This document shows positions 44,996 to 53,334 of a stretch of 64,000 nucleotides of DNA, one piece after another. The notes below the pieces were generated by a model. That model was given only the letters and a program-made list of their open reading frames with translations, ran no database searches and had not been told where the DNA came from. Position 1 is the stretch's first letter. Every line of letters starts with the position of its first letter. Source of the DNA: a bacterium (lineage in GTDB: Bacteria; Cyanobacteriota; Sericytochromatia; S15B-MN24; UBA4093); contig JAGIBK010000001.1 in the NCBI GenBank assembly GCA_017744355.1, forward strand, positions 372,001-436,000, written 5' to 3'. The translations under genes and the position numbers were made by a program.

Positions 44996-45838
44996 TCAGG
45001 AGCGATCGCCGAGCTGCAGGCGCAGGGTACGCACTTGCTGGCGAAGGCTGGACTTGAGCGGTAGCTTTTCGAGCTGATCGAGCGTGGCACGGGCCTCCGA
45101 GCGCTCGCCTCGCGCGAGCTGCTCGCGGGCGAGGTCGAGGCCCTGGGCGCCTGCGTCGTCCCCCCAGGCGCCGAGCAGGGTACGGGCCTTGGGGAGCCAG
45201 GACGGGTCCGAGATGGAGAGCAGGCGGGTCACGGCCTGCCAGTGCTTGCCCTCATCGGCCAGGCGGTAGCTGTCCAGGACCAGGGCCTCGGGGTCGGGAG
45301 CACCCGGTGTGGGGGCAGGAGTCGGGGCAGCCGGGGCGAGAGTTGCGGTCACCGCATCGCGAGGAGGCTGCGCGGAGAGTCGAGGGGCTACAGGCCTGTT
45401 CTCAGGAGCGGGGCTTGGAGCCACGACGACGGCGAGGGTCTCTGCAGGCTGCTTGGCAAGAATGGAGTGGTACGCGTCGTAAGCACTGATCCCCCCCATC
45501 ACGACCCAGCTGATGACGGTGCCCTGCACCGCAGCAAAGGCGATCTGCTCACCCGACGGGAACATCCCGAAGAGGGGGAACTGGATGGCGGCGAGGCCCG
45601 CCGCGAGGCCTACCGCGCCCCCGAGGTAGGCGGCGCCGCGCGCGTGGTCGCCCTGGTAGAACTGGCCGCCCCCGGGCAGGGCCAGGGACCAGAAGGCGCC
45701 TTCAGGAGCGAGCGGCTTCACGTCGAGGGGGAGGGTCTGGGCCTTGGAGGTGCGCATCCCCTGCGGGTCGGCGGCGAAGGCCGGCCCTGAGGCGAGGAGG
45801 ATGGAGCCCGAGAGGGCAATCGCGGCGAGGTGACGCAT
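44996..45838 (-). CDS. Exported/membrane protein with DUF5683-like segment
   Basis: A 280-residue protein with a signal peptide (LAAIALSGSILLASGPAFA) and a hydrophobic region (about 47-125) that opens FWSLALPGGGQFYQGDHARG. This P-G-x-G-Q-F/Y-Y pattern marks the DUF5683 family of small membrane proteins. The C-terminal half has a Pro/Ala-rich linker, then a helical, TPR-like end (about 185-280). It probably sits in the envelope. A TAGCAT with a TTGCGC -35 lies only 6 bases upstream of the start, so the message may be leaderless. Upstream of the 139-aa gene, likely in one operon. Confidence 0.75.
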   Translation of the reverse strand: MRHLAAIALSGSILLASGPAFAADPQGMRTSKAQTLPLDVKPLAPEGAFWSLALPGGGQFYQGDHARGAAYLGGAVGLAAGLAAIQFPLFGMFPSGEQIAFAAVQGTVISWVVMGGISAYDAYHSILAKQPAETLAVVVAPSPAPENRPVAPRLSAQPPRDAVTATLAPAAPTPAPTPGAPDPEALVLDSYRLADEGKHWQAVTRLLSISDPSWLPKARTLLGAWGDDAGAQGLDLAREQLARGERSEARATLDQLEKLPLKSSLRQQVRTLRLQLGDRS

Positions 45839-45844
45839 GGTTCT

Positions 45845-45873
45845 ATGCTAGCCCCCTTCGCGTGTGCGCGCAA
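45845..45873 (-). promoter_or_regulatory. Promoter adjacent to start codon of the 280-aa gene
   Basis: On the minus strand, -35 TTGCGC (45868-45873), a 17-bp spacer and -10 TAGCAT (45845-45850), with only 6 bases to the ATG at 45838. It is among the best examples of the leaderless layout in this window. Confidence 0.5.
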
Positions 45874-45945
45874 GGGGCGCCAAACTAGCGAGGATTCAGC
45901 GTTTGCCGGGATTGGGGTTCGTGTCCGATCTCACAATCGGTCGCC

Positions 45946-45975
45946 TTGAAGGGCTAAGCGTGGGTTTGCTAGACT
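45946..45975 (+). promoter_or_regulatory. Promoter adjacent to start codon of the LCP gene
   Basis: -35 TTGAAG (45946-45951), an 18-bp spacer and -10 TAGACT (45970-45975), with 7 bases to the ATG at 45983. An AGGGGG run lies in those 7 bases but is too close to the start to act as a normal ribosome site. Confidence 0.5.
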
Positions 45976-45982
45976 AGGGGGC

Positions 45983-47359
45983 ATGAGTGCACGTCCACCC
46001 GCCGCGCCGAACCCCGGTCGTCGTCCGGTCGCTCCTCGCCGCAAGCCTTGGGGCTGGATCGCCTTGCTGATCCTGTCGATGGGGACTGCCTTCGGGGCGG
46101 GGGCCGTCACGGGTCTCCAGGTGCGACAGGCGGGGCTCTTTGCCGGCGAGACCTCCCCGGTCGAGGTCCTCTCGCAGTTGCCCGCCGTGGTCCGGGGCGA
46201 GGCCTTCGCGCGGACCAACATCCTGCTGATCGGCAGCGACGCGGGCTTTACGGGAAACCGCCGCGATGCGACGGCCCCGGTTCGATCCGACACCCTCATC
46301 GTCGCCTCGCTCGATCCCACCCACCGGAGCATCCAGCTCTTGAGCATCCCGCGCGACACCCGGGTCGAGATCCCCGGGCGCCAGGGCTTCGACAAGATCA
46401 ACGCAGCCTTCGCCTATGGCGGGCCCGAGCTGACCATGGATACGGTCGCGCGCTTTTTGGACGTGCCGATTGACCACTACGTTCGCCTCAAGCTGGAGGC
46501 GCTGCCCGAACTGGTGGACTTGCTGGGCGGGGTTGAGGTCGAGGTCGAGAAGAACATGCGCTACCGCGATCGCGCAGGCGGGCTCTCGATCGCCCTAAAG
46601 AAGGGCCCTCAATTGCTCGATGGGGCGAAGGCCGAGCAGTACCTGCGCTTTCGCCACGACGTGAACGGCGACATCGGCCGGGTCCAGCGCCAGCAGGTCT
46701 TCCTCCGGGCGCTGCGCGAGAGGCTGATGCAGCCTTCGAGTCTCGCCATGCTCCCCCAATTGCTCGAAACGGCCTACCGGAGCGTCGAGACCGACCTGCC
46801 CTTCGACCAGATCCTGCGCTACGCCCTCTGGGCCAAGGACCTCCAGGCCCAAGATCTGCACATGGCCCTGGTGCCGGGGGCCTTCTCGGGCGATCGCTTC
46901 GAGGCGAGCTACTGGCTGCCCGACGAGCACGCGACACGCGCCCTCGCCCGCCGCACCCTCACCGACCAGGGCCCGGCTCCCGTCGTACAGGCCGCTGTCA
47001 TTGCCCCCGAGGTCAAGGCGGACACTCGGATCTCGGTGCTGAACGGCACCCGCCGCACGGGTCTCGCCAACGAGGCGGCCCACCTGCTTCGGCAGGACGG
47101 CTGGACCGTTTGGGTGGTGGGCACCTCGAAGCGTAAGGGGCTCGCCGAGACCGAGATCGCCCCGCAGCGGGGCGAGGAGGCGCTCATCGGCCCCATCGCC
47201 CAGACCCTCGGGATCGCGGGCAAGCAGGTGAGCAGTAGCCAGGGCGATGTCACCACCGACTTCACGGTGATCGTCGGGGAGGACTTCGCCGAGGCCCTGA
47301 AAGAAACACGCAGCCGGGCTGCGACGAGCCCGGCTGCGACCAAGAGTCAGCGGAACTGA
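45983..47359 (+). CDS. LytR-CpsA-Psr (LCP) family cell-envelope transferase
   Basis: A 458-residue membrane protein: a short cytoplasmic tail, one membrane segment (about 24-45), an LCP domain (about 80-240, ILLIGSDAG, SDTLIVASLDP, SIPRDTRVEIPG, FDKINAAFAYGG, LRFRHDVNGDIGRVQRQQ) and a C-terminal LytR_C domain (about 345-440, RISVLNGTRRTGLANEAA). LCP enzymes attach glycopolymers from lipid carriers to peptidoglycan or proteins. The Arg and Asp residues that bind the pyrophosphate are present. It therefore suggests a wall glycopolymer or surface glycan in this organism. It ends in a terminator. Confidence 0.92.
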   Translation: MSARPPAAPNPGRRPVAPRRKPWGWIALLILSMGTAFGAGAVTGLQVRQAGLFAGETSPVEVLSQLPAVVRGEAFARTNILLIGSDAGFTGNRRDATAPVRSDTLIVASLDPTHRSIQLLSIPRDTRVEIPGRQGFDKINAAFAYGGPELTMDTVARFLDVPIDHYVRLKLEALPELVDLLGGVEVEVEKNMRYRDRAGGLSIALKKGPQLLDGAKAEQYLRFRHDVNGDIGRVQRQQVFLRALRERLMQPSSLAMLPQLLETAYRSVETDLPFDQILRYALWAKDLQAQDLHMALVPGAFSGDRFEASYWLPDEHATRALARRTLTDQGPAPVVQAAVIAPEVKADTRISVLNGTRRTGLANEAAHLLRQDGWTVWVVGTSKRKGLAETEIAPQRGEEALIGPIAQTLGIAGKQVSSSQGDVTTDFTVIVGEDFAEALKETRSRAATSPAATKSQRN

Positions 47360-47368
47360 CGTGGAAAT

Positions 47369-47393
47369 GGGGAAAGCGTTGATTGCTTTCCCC
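47369..47393 (+). terminator. 9-bp hairpin with T-rich tail
   Basis: GGGGAAAGC (47369-47377) pairs with GCTTTCCCC (47385-47393), loop GTTGATT, followed by CTTTCTC. It lies between the LCP gene and the convergent agmatinase gene. Confidence 0.7.
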
Positions 47394-47401
47394 CTTTCTC
47401 A

Positions 47402-48304
47402 TTAGCCCTTGAACTTGTAGCCGATCGCCTTGTAGATCAGCTTGGCCACCAGGAAGTCGGGCCCGTGCAGGGTCTCGATGGGCGCGAGCTCGTTCACGTC
47501 CATGCCCACGACCGTCCGGGTCGCGAACAGCTCAGTGAGCGCGAAGCAGGTCTGCTGCCAGCTCAGGCCGCCGGGCTCGGGGGTGCCGGTGCTCGGCATG
47601 ATCGAGGGGTCGAGGCCGTCCACGTCGATGGTGAGGTAGACGTGCTGGGGCAGCTTCGCGATCGCCGCACGGATCTCGGCCTTCCAGGCCTCCTCAGTGA
47701 CCATCCGGCTGCCGCCCCAGACCATCGTGATGTTCGACTGGTCCTTGTACCACTCCCACTCTTCGGCCGAGATGTTGCGGATGCCGACCCCCACCGAGTG
47801 CACGATCGGGTAGTCGTGGGCGCGGCGCATGGCGCAGGCGTGCGAGTTGGGGTTGTCGTCGTACTGGTCGCGCAGATCGGCGTGGGCGTCGATCTGGAAC
47901 ACGCCGAGCGTCGGGTACTTGGCCATGTAGTGGGGGATGACGGGCGGCATGACCGAGTGGTCGCCGCCGATCAGCACGGGAAACTTGCCGTCTTCGAGCA
48001 GCTTGGGCAGGACCCGGTCGATGGTCGACTTGACCGCTTCGAAGGAGGCGAGGGGCGTGTCGAGGGTCTCGGGCTCGATGGTGGCGATCCCGACCTCGCA
48101 GGGACTCCAGCCCGCTTCGTGGTCGAAGAGCTCGACTTGCTGCGAGGCTTCGAGCACGGCGCTTGGGCCCTGCGAGGTGCCCGAGCCGTAGGAGACGGCT
48201 CCCTCGAAGGGGGTGCCGAAGATCGCCGCGCGGGCGGTGGCGTAGTCGCACTGCTCCGGCGGAAGGCCGTAGAAGCTGGTTTCCAGGTCGGTGGTGGCTT
48301 GCAT
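47402..48304 (-). CDS. speB: Agmatinase / ureohydrolase
   Basis: A 300-residue ureohydrolase with all six Mn ligands: His115 (GGDHS), Asp138, His140 and Asp142 (DAHAD), and Asp226 and Asp228 (DVDGLDP). The agmatinase-type ending GMDVNELAPIE is also present. It hydrolyses agmatine to putrescine and urea; arginase or guanidinobutyrase activities cannot be excluded by sequence. Length fits agmatinase. No speA, speE or urease gene is nearby. A ribosome site (GAAGGA) precedes the start. Confidence 0.92.
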   Translation of the reverse strand: MQATTDLETSFYGLPPEQCDYATARAAIFGTPFEGAVSYGSGTSQGPSAVLEASQQVELFDHEAGWSPCEVGIATIEPETLDTPLASFEAVKSTIDRVLPKLLEDGKFPVLIGGDHSVMPPVIPHYMAKYPTLGVFQIDAHADLRDQYDDNPNSHACAMRRAHDYPIVHSVGVGIRNISAEEWEWYKDQSNITMVWGGSRMVTEEAWKAEIRAAIAKLPQHVYLTIDVDGLDPSIMPSTGTPEPGGLSWQQTCFALTELFATRTVVGMDVNELAPIETLHGPDFLVAKLIYKAIGYKFKG

Positions 48305-48400
48305 GGAGGTTCCTTCAAGAGGCGAATCGGGGACGAACGACTAGTTTACCACCTCGCCGCCTACCCCCGAGCGCATCTCGCCGTACAGGGAACCGCCGTT

Positions 48401-48679
48401 TCAGCCGCCCTCGATTCGATCCTTGAGGGCTTTGCCGGGCAAGAAGGTCGGCGTGGCCCTGGGCGGGATCTTGATCGTCTCGCCCGTGCGGGGGTTGCGC
48501 CCCTCGCGCTCGGCCCGCTCCCTCACGGCGAAGGTGCCGAAGCCGATGATGGTGACCTTCTCGTCCCGGACCAGCGCCTCACCGATCGCCTCCAGGGCGG
48601 CGTTGACCACCGCCTCTGCGGTCTTGCGCGAAGAGTGGGCCCTTTCCGAAACCGCCTGCACCAGATCGTCCTTGTTCAA
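48401..48679 (-). CDS. hup: HU-family DNA-binding protein
   Basis: A 92-residue histone-like protein with the signature GFGTFAVRERAEREGRNPRT (about 47-66) and the beta-arm GETIKIPPRATPTFLPG. The start is a TTG at 48679 (NKDDLVQAV follows), chosen because AAGGCGGTG precedes it and it matches the normal N-terminus of HU; an upstream in-frame start would add 37 non-homologous residues. It folds and bends DNA as a dimer. Divergent from the kam operon. Confidence 0.95.
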   Translation of the reverse strand: MNKDDLVQAVSERAHSSRKTAEAVVNAALEAIGEALVRDEKVTIIGFGTFAVRERAEREGRNPRTGETIKIPPRATPTFLPGKALKDRIEGG

Positions 48680-48808
48680 GTGACACCGCCTTTCGTCGGG
48701 CGTGGGCGACCGTCTGGGTCGGATATAGCACACCCCTTCGCGCCGAGTCACCGTCTGAGCGGGCGATACCCCTGGGCCCCGCGCCACCATAGGCTAGATC
48801 CGCCCGAC

Positions 48809-48814
48809 TATGAT
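48809..48814 (+). promoter_or_regulatory. -10-like TATGAT before the kam operon
   Basis: TATGAT in the HU-kam intergenic region; the -35 is weak. It would give a leader of roughly 50 nt before the ATG at 48868. Confidence 0.35.
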
Positions 48815-48867
48815 ACGATCGAGGCTTGCGCCCCACCCCGACTCGCTTCGACAAGGCCGGTTTTGCC

Positions 48868-49878
48868 ATGACGCTCTTCGACCTCTGTCGCCCGCACGCG
48901 ACCCTCGCCATAGTCGGCACCGCCAAGAACGCCGGCAAGACGACCTGTCTCAACCACCTCATCGAGCGCTACGAGGCGCTCGGGGTGCGGATGGGGCTGA
49001 CCTCGGTCGGCCGCGACGGCGAGGACATCGACGCCATCACCGACCGCCCCAAGCCGCGGATCACGCCGCCGCCGGGCACCCTGGTGGCGACGGCCCAGCT
49101 TTCGGCCAAGCGCTCGGATGCGCGCCTGCGCGAGATCGCCACCACGCCCTTCCGCACGGCCATCGGGCCGGTGAGTCTCTACGAGGTGCTGAGTACCGGT
49201 CAGGTCGAGGTGGCCGGGCCGGTCACGGTCCAGGACACGGTGGCGCTCATCAAGCTCCTGCGCGCGCACGGGGCCAAGCAGGTCTTCGTGGACGGCGCCA
49301 TCGACCGCCGGGCCTCGGCGTCGAGCGAGGTGGCCGAGGGGGTGGTCCTCGCGACGGGCCTTTCGCTCAGCGAGGACCCCGAGGAGGTTGCCCGCCACAC
49401 CCTCATGCAGACCCGCTGGCTGAGCCTCGAAGCCTCGCCCTACCCGGATTTGCCCGCGCAGACCGGGGCCCTGACGCGCTCGGGCGAGTTCATCGCCTGG
49501 CCTGCAAAGACCGTGATCGAGCAGGGGGAGACCCTGATCCAGTGGCTGCCCGAGGATGCTCGGTGTCTGTCGCTCACCGGGGCCCTGACCGAAGGGGTCG
49601 CCAAGAAGCTCGTCCTGGGCCGGGTCGAGGGGCTCGACGTGGTGGTGCCCGACGGCACCCACCTCTTGCTTTCGCCTGATACCTACGACCGGCTCGAGGC
49701 GCGGGGGATCCGCTTCTTCGCCTCTCGGCCGGTGCGCCTCGTGGCCGTCACGGTCAATCCCACCAGCCCCTTCGGGGCCGCCGTCTCGCCCGATTCCTTC
49801 CTCTCCATGATGCGCGATCGCCTCGCGCCCGTTCCCGTCTTCGACGTGGTCTTCGACCGCGCCGCTGCCCGTCTCTAG
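48868..49878 (+). CDS. kamB: P-loop NTPase, putative lysine 5,6-aminomutase reactivase (KamB-like)
   Basis: A 336-residue protein with a P-loop GTAKNAGKTT (17-26) near the N-terminus and an early Rossmann-like sheet. A second conserved-looking stretch is VFVDGAIDRRASAS. It sits directly upstream of kamD and kamE, 19 bases from the next start. In lysine-fermenting bacteria a KamB protein of this kind is part of the reactivation system that removes damaged cobalamin from the aminomutase. The function is therefore inferred from context plus the P-loop; I cannot check the family match. The usual partner KamC (a MutS-like ATPase) is absent here. The ATG at 48868 has a weak AAGG at 12 bases; a TTG at 48826 is the alternative start. 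Confidence 0.65.
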   Translation: MTLFDLCRPHATLAIVGTAKNAGKTTCLNHLIERYEALGVRMGLTSVGRDGEDIDAITDRPKPRITPPPGTLVATAQLSAKRSDARLREIATTPFRTAIGPVSLYEVLSTGQVEVAGPVTVQDTVALIKLLRAHGAKQVFVDGAIDRRASASSEVAEGVVLATGLSLSEDPEEVARHTLMQTRWLSLEASPYPDLPAQTGALTRSGEFIAWPAKTVIEQGETLIQWLPEDARCLSLTGALTEGVAKKLVLGRVEGLDVVVPDGTHLLLSPDTYDRLEARGIRFFASRPVRLVAVTVNPTSPFGAAVSPDSFLSMMRDRLAPVPVFDVVFDRAAARL

Positions 49879-49897
49879 CTTAAGGGGGTCACTTCCG

Positions 49898-51463
49898 GTG
49901 CATATCGCCATCGACACGCAGAAAGTCGCCTATGCGCGCGAGCTCGCCCAGCGCATCGCCAAGCCGATGCTGGACTACTTCGGCACGCACTCGACGCTGA
50001 GCACGGAGCGCGCCGCGCTCCGCCTGTTCGGCGTGGACGGCGTCGATGAGGACGAGGTGCCCTGGCCCAACCGCGCGGTCGAGGCCCTCAAGGAGCAGGG
50101 CCTCTTGGAGCGCGGCGCCTGCTACTGGCTCGGCTTCGCCTGCCTGCTGACCGGCCTGCCTCCCCAGGAGGCGGCGATCGCGATCGCCAAGGGCGAGATC
50201 GACTTCACCGCCCCCCTGGATCCGCGCGAGGTCGAGGCCTGGACCGACGCCAAGGCCAAGGTCCTGCTGGATGAGCTGCTCGAAGAGCGGCGCGATCGCC
50301 GTGTCAACAAGCGCGAGCACTACGGCATGGGCGGCAAGCCCTGGAAGTACTTGATCGTCGCCACCGGCAACATCTTCGAGGACGTGCCCCAGGCAGTGGC
50401 GGCCGCCCGCGCCGGCGCCGACATCATCGCGGTCATCCGCTCGACCGGTCAGTCCCTGATCGACTTCGTGCCCTACGGCACCACCACCGAGGGCACCGGC
50501 GGTACCTACGCGACCGGCGCCAACTTCAAGCTGATGCGCGAAGCTCTCGACGAGGTCGGCGAAGAGCTCGGCCGCTACATCATGCTGACCAACTACGCCT
50601 CGGGCCTGTGCATGCCCGAGATCTCGGTGCTCGCGGCCCAGCACGGCCTGGACATGCTGCTCAACGACGCCATGTACGGCATCCTCTTCCGCGACATCAA
50701 CATCTTCCGCACCCTCCTGGACCAGTACTTCTCGCGCCTCATCAACGCCGCGAGCGGCATCATCATCAACACCGGCGAGGACAACTACCTGACCACCGCC
50801 GACGCCTTCGAGCAGGGCCACACGGTACTCGCGAGCCAGTTCATCAACGAGCGCTTCGCCCTTGCGGCCGGCATGACCCCCGACCTGATGGGCCTGGGCC
50901 ACGCCTTCGAGATGAACCCCAAGACTCCCGACGGCCTCAGCTACGAGATCGCCATGGCCCAGCTGGTGCGCCAGGTCTTCCCGGAGGCTCCCCTCAAGTA
51001 CATGCCGCCCACCAAGCACATCACGGGCGACATCTTCCAGGCCTACGCCCACAACACCCTCTTCAACCTGGTCTCGGTGCTCACCAACCAGGAGATCAAC
51101 CTGCTCGGCATCATGACCGAGGCCATCCACACCCCCTTCGCCTCGGACCGTCACCTGGCCCTCCAGAACGCGGACTACGTCTTCAACTACGCCCGCAACA
51201 TGGGCGCGGATCTGGACTGGAAGCCCGACGGCATCGTCGCGACCCGTGCGCGCCTGGTGCTCGACCAGGCCGTGGAGCTGCTCGAGAAGGTCGAAGGCAT
51301 GGGCCTGGTCGAGGCCATCGGCAAGGGCGAGTTCGCCGACGTCAAGCGCGCCCCCGACGGTGGTAAGGGCCTCGCCGGCGTCTTCGAGCACGGCAAGGAC
51401 TACTTCAACCCCTTCATGACCCGACTCGAGGCCATCAACGGCGTCGCCCGGGCGACGGTCTAG
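49898..51463 (+). CDS. kamD: Lysine 5,6-aminomutase alpha subunit
   Basis: A 521-residue PLP- and cobalamin-dependent enzyme subunit, matching the roughly 520-residue length of clostridial KamD. With KamE it moves the epsilon-amino group of D-lysine or beta-lysine from C6 to C5 through a radical mechanism. Visible conserved stretches include NIFEDVPQAVAAARAGADII, RSTGQSLIDFVPYG and PPTKHITGD, which form the TIM-barrel active site. The start is GTG at 49898, preceded by an AAGGGGGT site 8 bases away. It lies 12 bases upstream of kamE. Family confident. Confidence 0.94.
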   Translation: MHIAIDTQKVAYARELAQRIAKPMLDYFGTHSTLSTERAALRLFGVDGVDEDEVPWPNRAVEALKEQGLLERGACYWLGFACLLTGLPPQEAAIAIAKGEIDFTAPLDPREVEAWTDAKAKVLLDELLEERRDRRVNKREHYGMGGKPWKYLIVATGNIFEDVPQAVAAARAGADIIAVIRSTGQSLIDFVPYGTTTEGTGGTYATGANFKLMREALDEVGEELGRYIMLTNYASGLCMPEISVLAAQHGLDMLLNDAMYGILFRDINIFRTLLDQYFSRLINAASGIIINTGEDNYLTTADAFEQGHTVLASQFINERFALAAGMTPDLMGLGHAFEMNPKTPDGLSYEIAMAQLVRQVFPEAPLKYMPPTKHITGDIFQAYAHNTLFNLVSVLTNQEINLLGIMTEAIHTPFASDRHLALQNADYVFNYARNMGADLDWKPDGIVATRARLVLDQAVELLEKVEGMGLVEAIGKGEFADVKRAPDGGKGLAGVFEHGKDYFNPFMTRLEAINGVARATV

Positions 51464-51475
51464 GAGAAGCCGGAA

Positions 51476-52249
51476 ATGACGACGAACACCTATCCCAAGG
51501 AAGCCAACCTCAAGAATCTCAAGCCCTACGGCGACACCATGGACGACGGCAAGGTGCAGCTGAGCTTCACCCTGCCCGTGCCCGCGGGCCCCGAGGCCTA
51601 CGAGGCCGCCAAGCGTCTGCTGCTTCAGATGGGCATGCAGGACCCGGCGGTGGTCTCGATGCAGGCCGTGGGCTCGACCATGAGCTACTTCATCATGTAC
51701 GCCGCCTGCGTGCGGGGGGTGGACTACACGACCATCCACGTGCCGCGTTCGGAGTACGAGGCCATGGATATGGCGGCGATCGACGCGCTGATCGAGAAGG
51801 AATTTGGCCGTGAGATCACGGTGATCGGCGCCTGCACCGGCACCGACGCCCACACGGTCGGCATCGACGCCATCATGAACATGAAGGGTTACAACGGCCA
51901 CTACGGCCTCGAGCGCTACAAGATGGTCAACGCCATCAACATGGGCGCTCAGGTGCCCAACGAGGTGCTGGTGGCCAAGGCCCTCGAAGTCAACGCCGAC
52001 GCCATCCTCGTCTCGCAGGTCGTCACCCAGAAGAACCTGCACATCATGACCCTCACCAACCTGGTCGAGGTGCTTGAGGCCGAAGGGGTGCGCAACCGCT
52101 TCGTGGTGGCGGTGGGTGGTCCCCGCATCACCCATGACCTCGCCACCGAGCTCGGCTTCGACGCGGGCTTCGGCGTGGGCAACTACGCCGAGGACGTGGC
52201 CGCCTTCGTCGTCCAGGAGATGATGCGCCGCCGCGACGCCGCCAAGTAA
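51476..52249 (+). CDS. kamE: Lysine 5,6-aminomutase beta (cobalamin-binding) subunit
   Basis: A 257-residue B12-binding subunit. The base-off motif D-x-H-x-x-G is DAHTVG at 124-129 (His126 is the lower cobalt ligand), and Lys137 in NMKGY lies 11 residues later, the same spacing as His133/Lys144 of the Clostridium sticklandii enzyme, where the lysine holds PLP. Both cofactor residues are thus present, so the enzyme should be active. AGGAG precedes the start. The operon ends in a terminator 17 bases after the stop. Genes for the next steps (kdd, kce, kal) are not in the window. Confidence 0.95.
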   Translation: MTTNTYPKEANLKNLKPYGDTMDDGKVQLSFTLPVPAGPEAYEAAKRLLLQMGMQDPAVVSMQAVGSTMSYFIMYAACVRGVDYTTIHVPRSEYEAMDMAAIDALIEKEFGREITVIGACTGTDAHTVGIDAIMNMKGYNGHYGLERYKMVNAINMGAQVPNEVLVAKALEVNADAILVSQVVTQKNLHIMTLTNLVEVLEAEGVRNRFVVAVGGPRITHDLATELGFDAGFGVGNYAEDVAAFVVQEMMRRRDAAK

Positions 52250-52265
52250 ACCCGTCCCCGAAATG

Positions 52266-52300
52266 GAAGGCGCCCGAGCCGGAATGGCTCGGGCGCCTTC
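52266..52300 (+). terminator. 15-bp hairpin after kamE
   Basis: GAAGGCGCCCGAGCC (52266-52280) pairs perfectly with GGCTCGGGCGCCTTC (52286-52300), loop GGAAT, then TTGG. It separates kamE from the convergent gene. Confidence 0.8.
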
Positions 52301-52330
52301 TTGGTTGAGGGGCCGCTCGCGAGCGGGGGC

Positions 52331-53203
52331 TTAGACGAAGAACGCCTCGCGTCGGACGTGCTCGGGCAGCATGGCCAGGTCGAATGAGGCGACCTGGGAG
52401 GTCGTGTGCGCATCCCAGCCGAGGGCCTGGAACTCGGGGGTCATGTCGCTGGTGGCCTTGGCGATGTGAGGCGCGAGCGCCCGGGCGACCGCAAGGCCCG
52501 TAGGACCGACCGCCATCCGGTTGAAGGCGATGTGGCCGATCTCGTCGATGAGGATCTCGCTAAGGCGGGCCTGCATGGTGTCGCGGAGGGCCGGCGCCTT
52601 GGCGAAGACCTCGCCCACTCGATTGAGCATCCAGTTGAAGGTGAAGACCCCGGCGATCTCAGAAGCGAGCAGGATGGGGTGGAAGATCGCCTTGGGGGAG
52701 TAGGCGAGCGTGCCGATGAGGACCTTGAGGGCGAGCGGCGGGCGCCAAGCCTGGCTTGGGGCCGGCAGGCCGAATTGCCGCGCGGCGCCGACGAGGATGC
52801 GGGTGTGGTAGGTCTCTTCCTGGGAGATGACGCGCTCGACCCGATCGAACAGAGCACCCCCGTTGCGCTTGCCGTGCCGCTTTTGCGAGACGACCTCGAC
52901 ACCGTAGGCTTCGCCGGCGTTCACCTTGACGAAGGCGAGCAGTGCCAGCTCGGCAGCACTCGCCTCGGTGGCGGGGTCGTAGCGAACGTAGTTGCGCTCG
53001 AGCAAGTCGGCCTGGGCGCCTTCGTAGTGGGCATTCCAATCGAGGGTCGAGGCGAGCCAGGCCTCGCGGTGGGGATAGGCCTGAGTGGGGTCGATGCTGC
53101 CGTTGCGGCGGTCCAGAAAGGCGAGGTAGGCGCTGAGGTCGTCCTCCTGGGGCCGTTCGGCGACCGGCGCGTAGAAGCTCGCGCGGGGCATGAGGTTCAG
53201 CAT
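52331..53203 (-). CDS. Ferritin-like diiron-type protein of unknown function
   Basis: A 290-residue helical protein with two ExxH motifs, E130-T-Y-H133 (EETYHTRI) and E221-I-G-H224 (DEIGHIAF), plus earlier acidic residues in helix AELALLAFVKVNAGEAYG. This pattern of carboxylates and histidines is that of the ferritin-like diiron superfamily, which includes N-oxygenases of the AurF kind and membrane or ring hydroxylases. The reaction cannot be read. The ATG at 53203 follows AAAGGGA. It is on the opposite strand to kamE and the phosphatase lipoprotein lies next to it; no functional tie is evident. Confidence 0.7.
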   Translation of the reverse strand: MLNLMPRASFYAPVAERPQEDDLSAYLAFLDRRNGSIDPTQAYPHREAWLASTLDWNAHYEGAQADLLERNYVRYDPATEASAAELALLAFVKVNAGEAYGVEVVSQKRHGKRNGGALFDRVERVISQEETYHTRILVGAARQFGLPAPSQAWRPPLALKVLIGTLAYSPKAIFHPILLASEIAGVFTFNWMLNRVGEVFAKAPALRDTMQARLSEILIDEIGHIAFNRMAVGPTGLAVARALAPHIAKATSDMTPEFQALGWDAHTTSQVASFDLAMLPEHVRREAFFV

Positions 53204-53334
53204 GGCGATCCCTTTCGTGATGAGAGACGCAATCTCTTGCTTACTACCACGAAAGGAGGAGCGGTTGCCAGGAGGCCGGATCGAAAAACTCTGCTCGCTT
53301 GAGCGAAGCTCGCGCGAGAGGGCGTCCTTAGACC

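Noticed and set aside
49889..52135. A 748-codon open frame antisense to kamD and kamE
   Set aside because: It covers known enzyme genes on the other strand and has a low-complexity translation; long shadow frames are expected at this G+C content.
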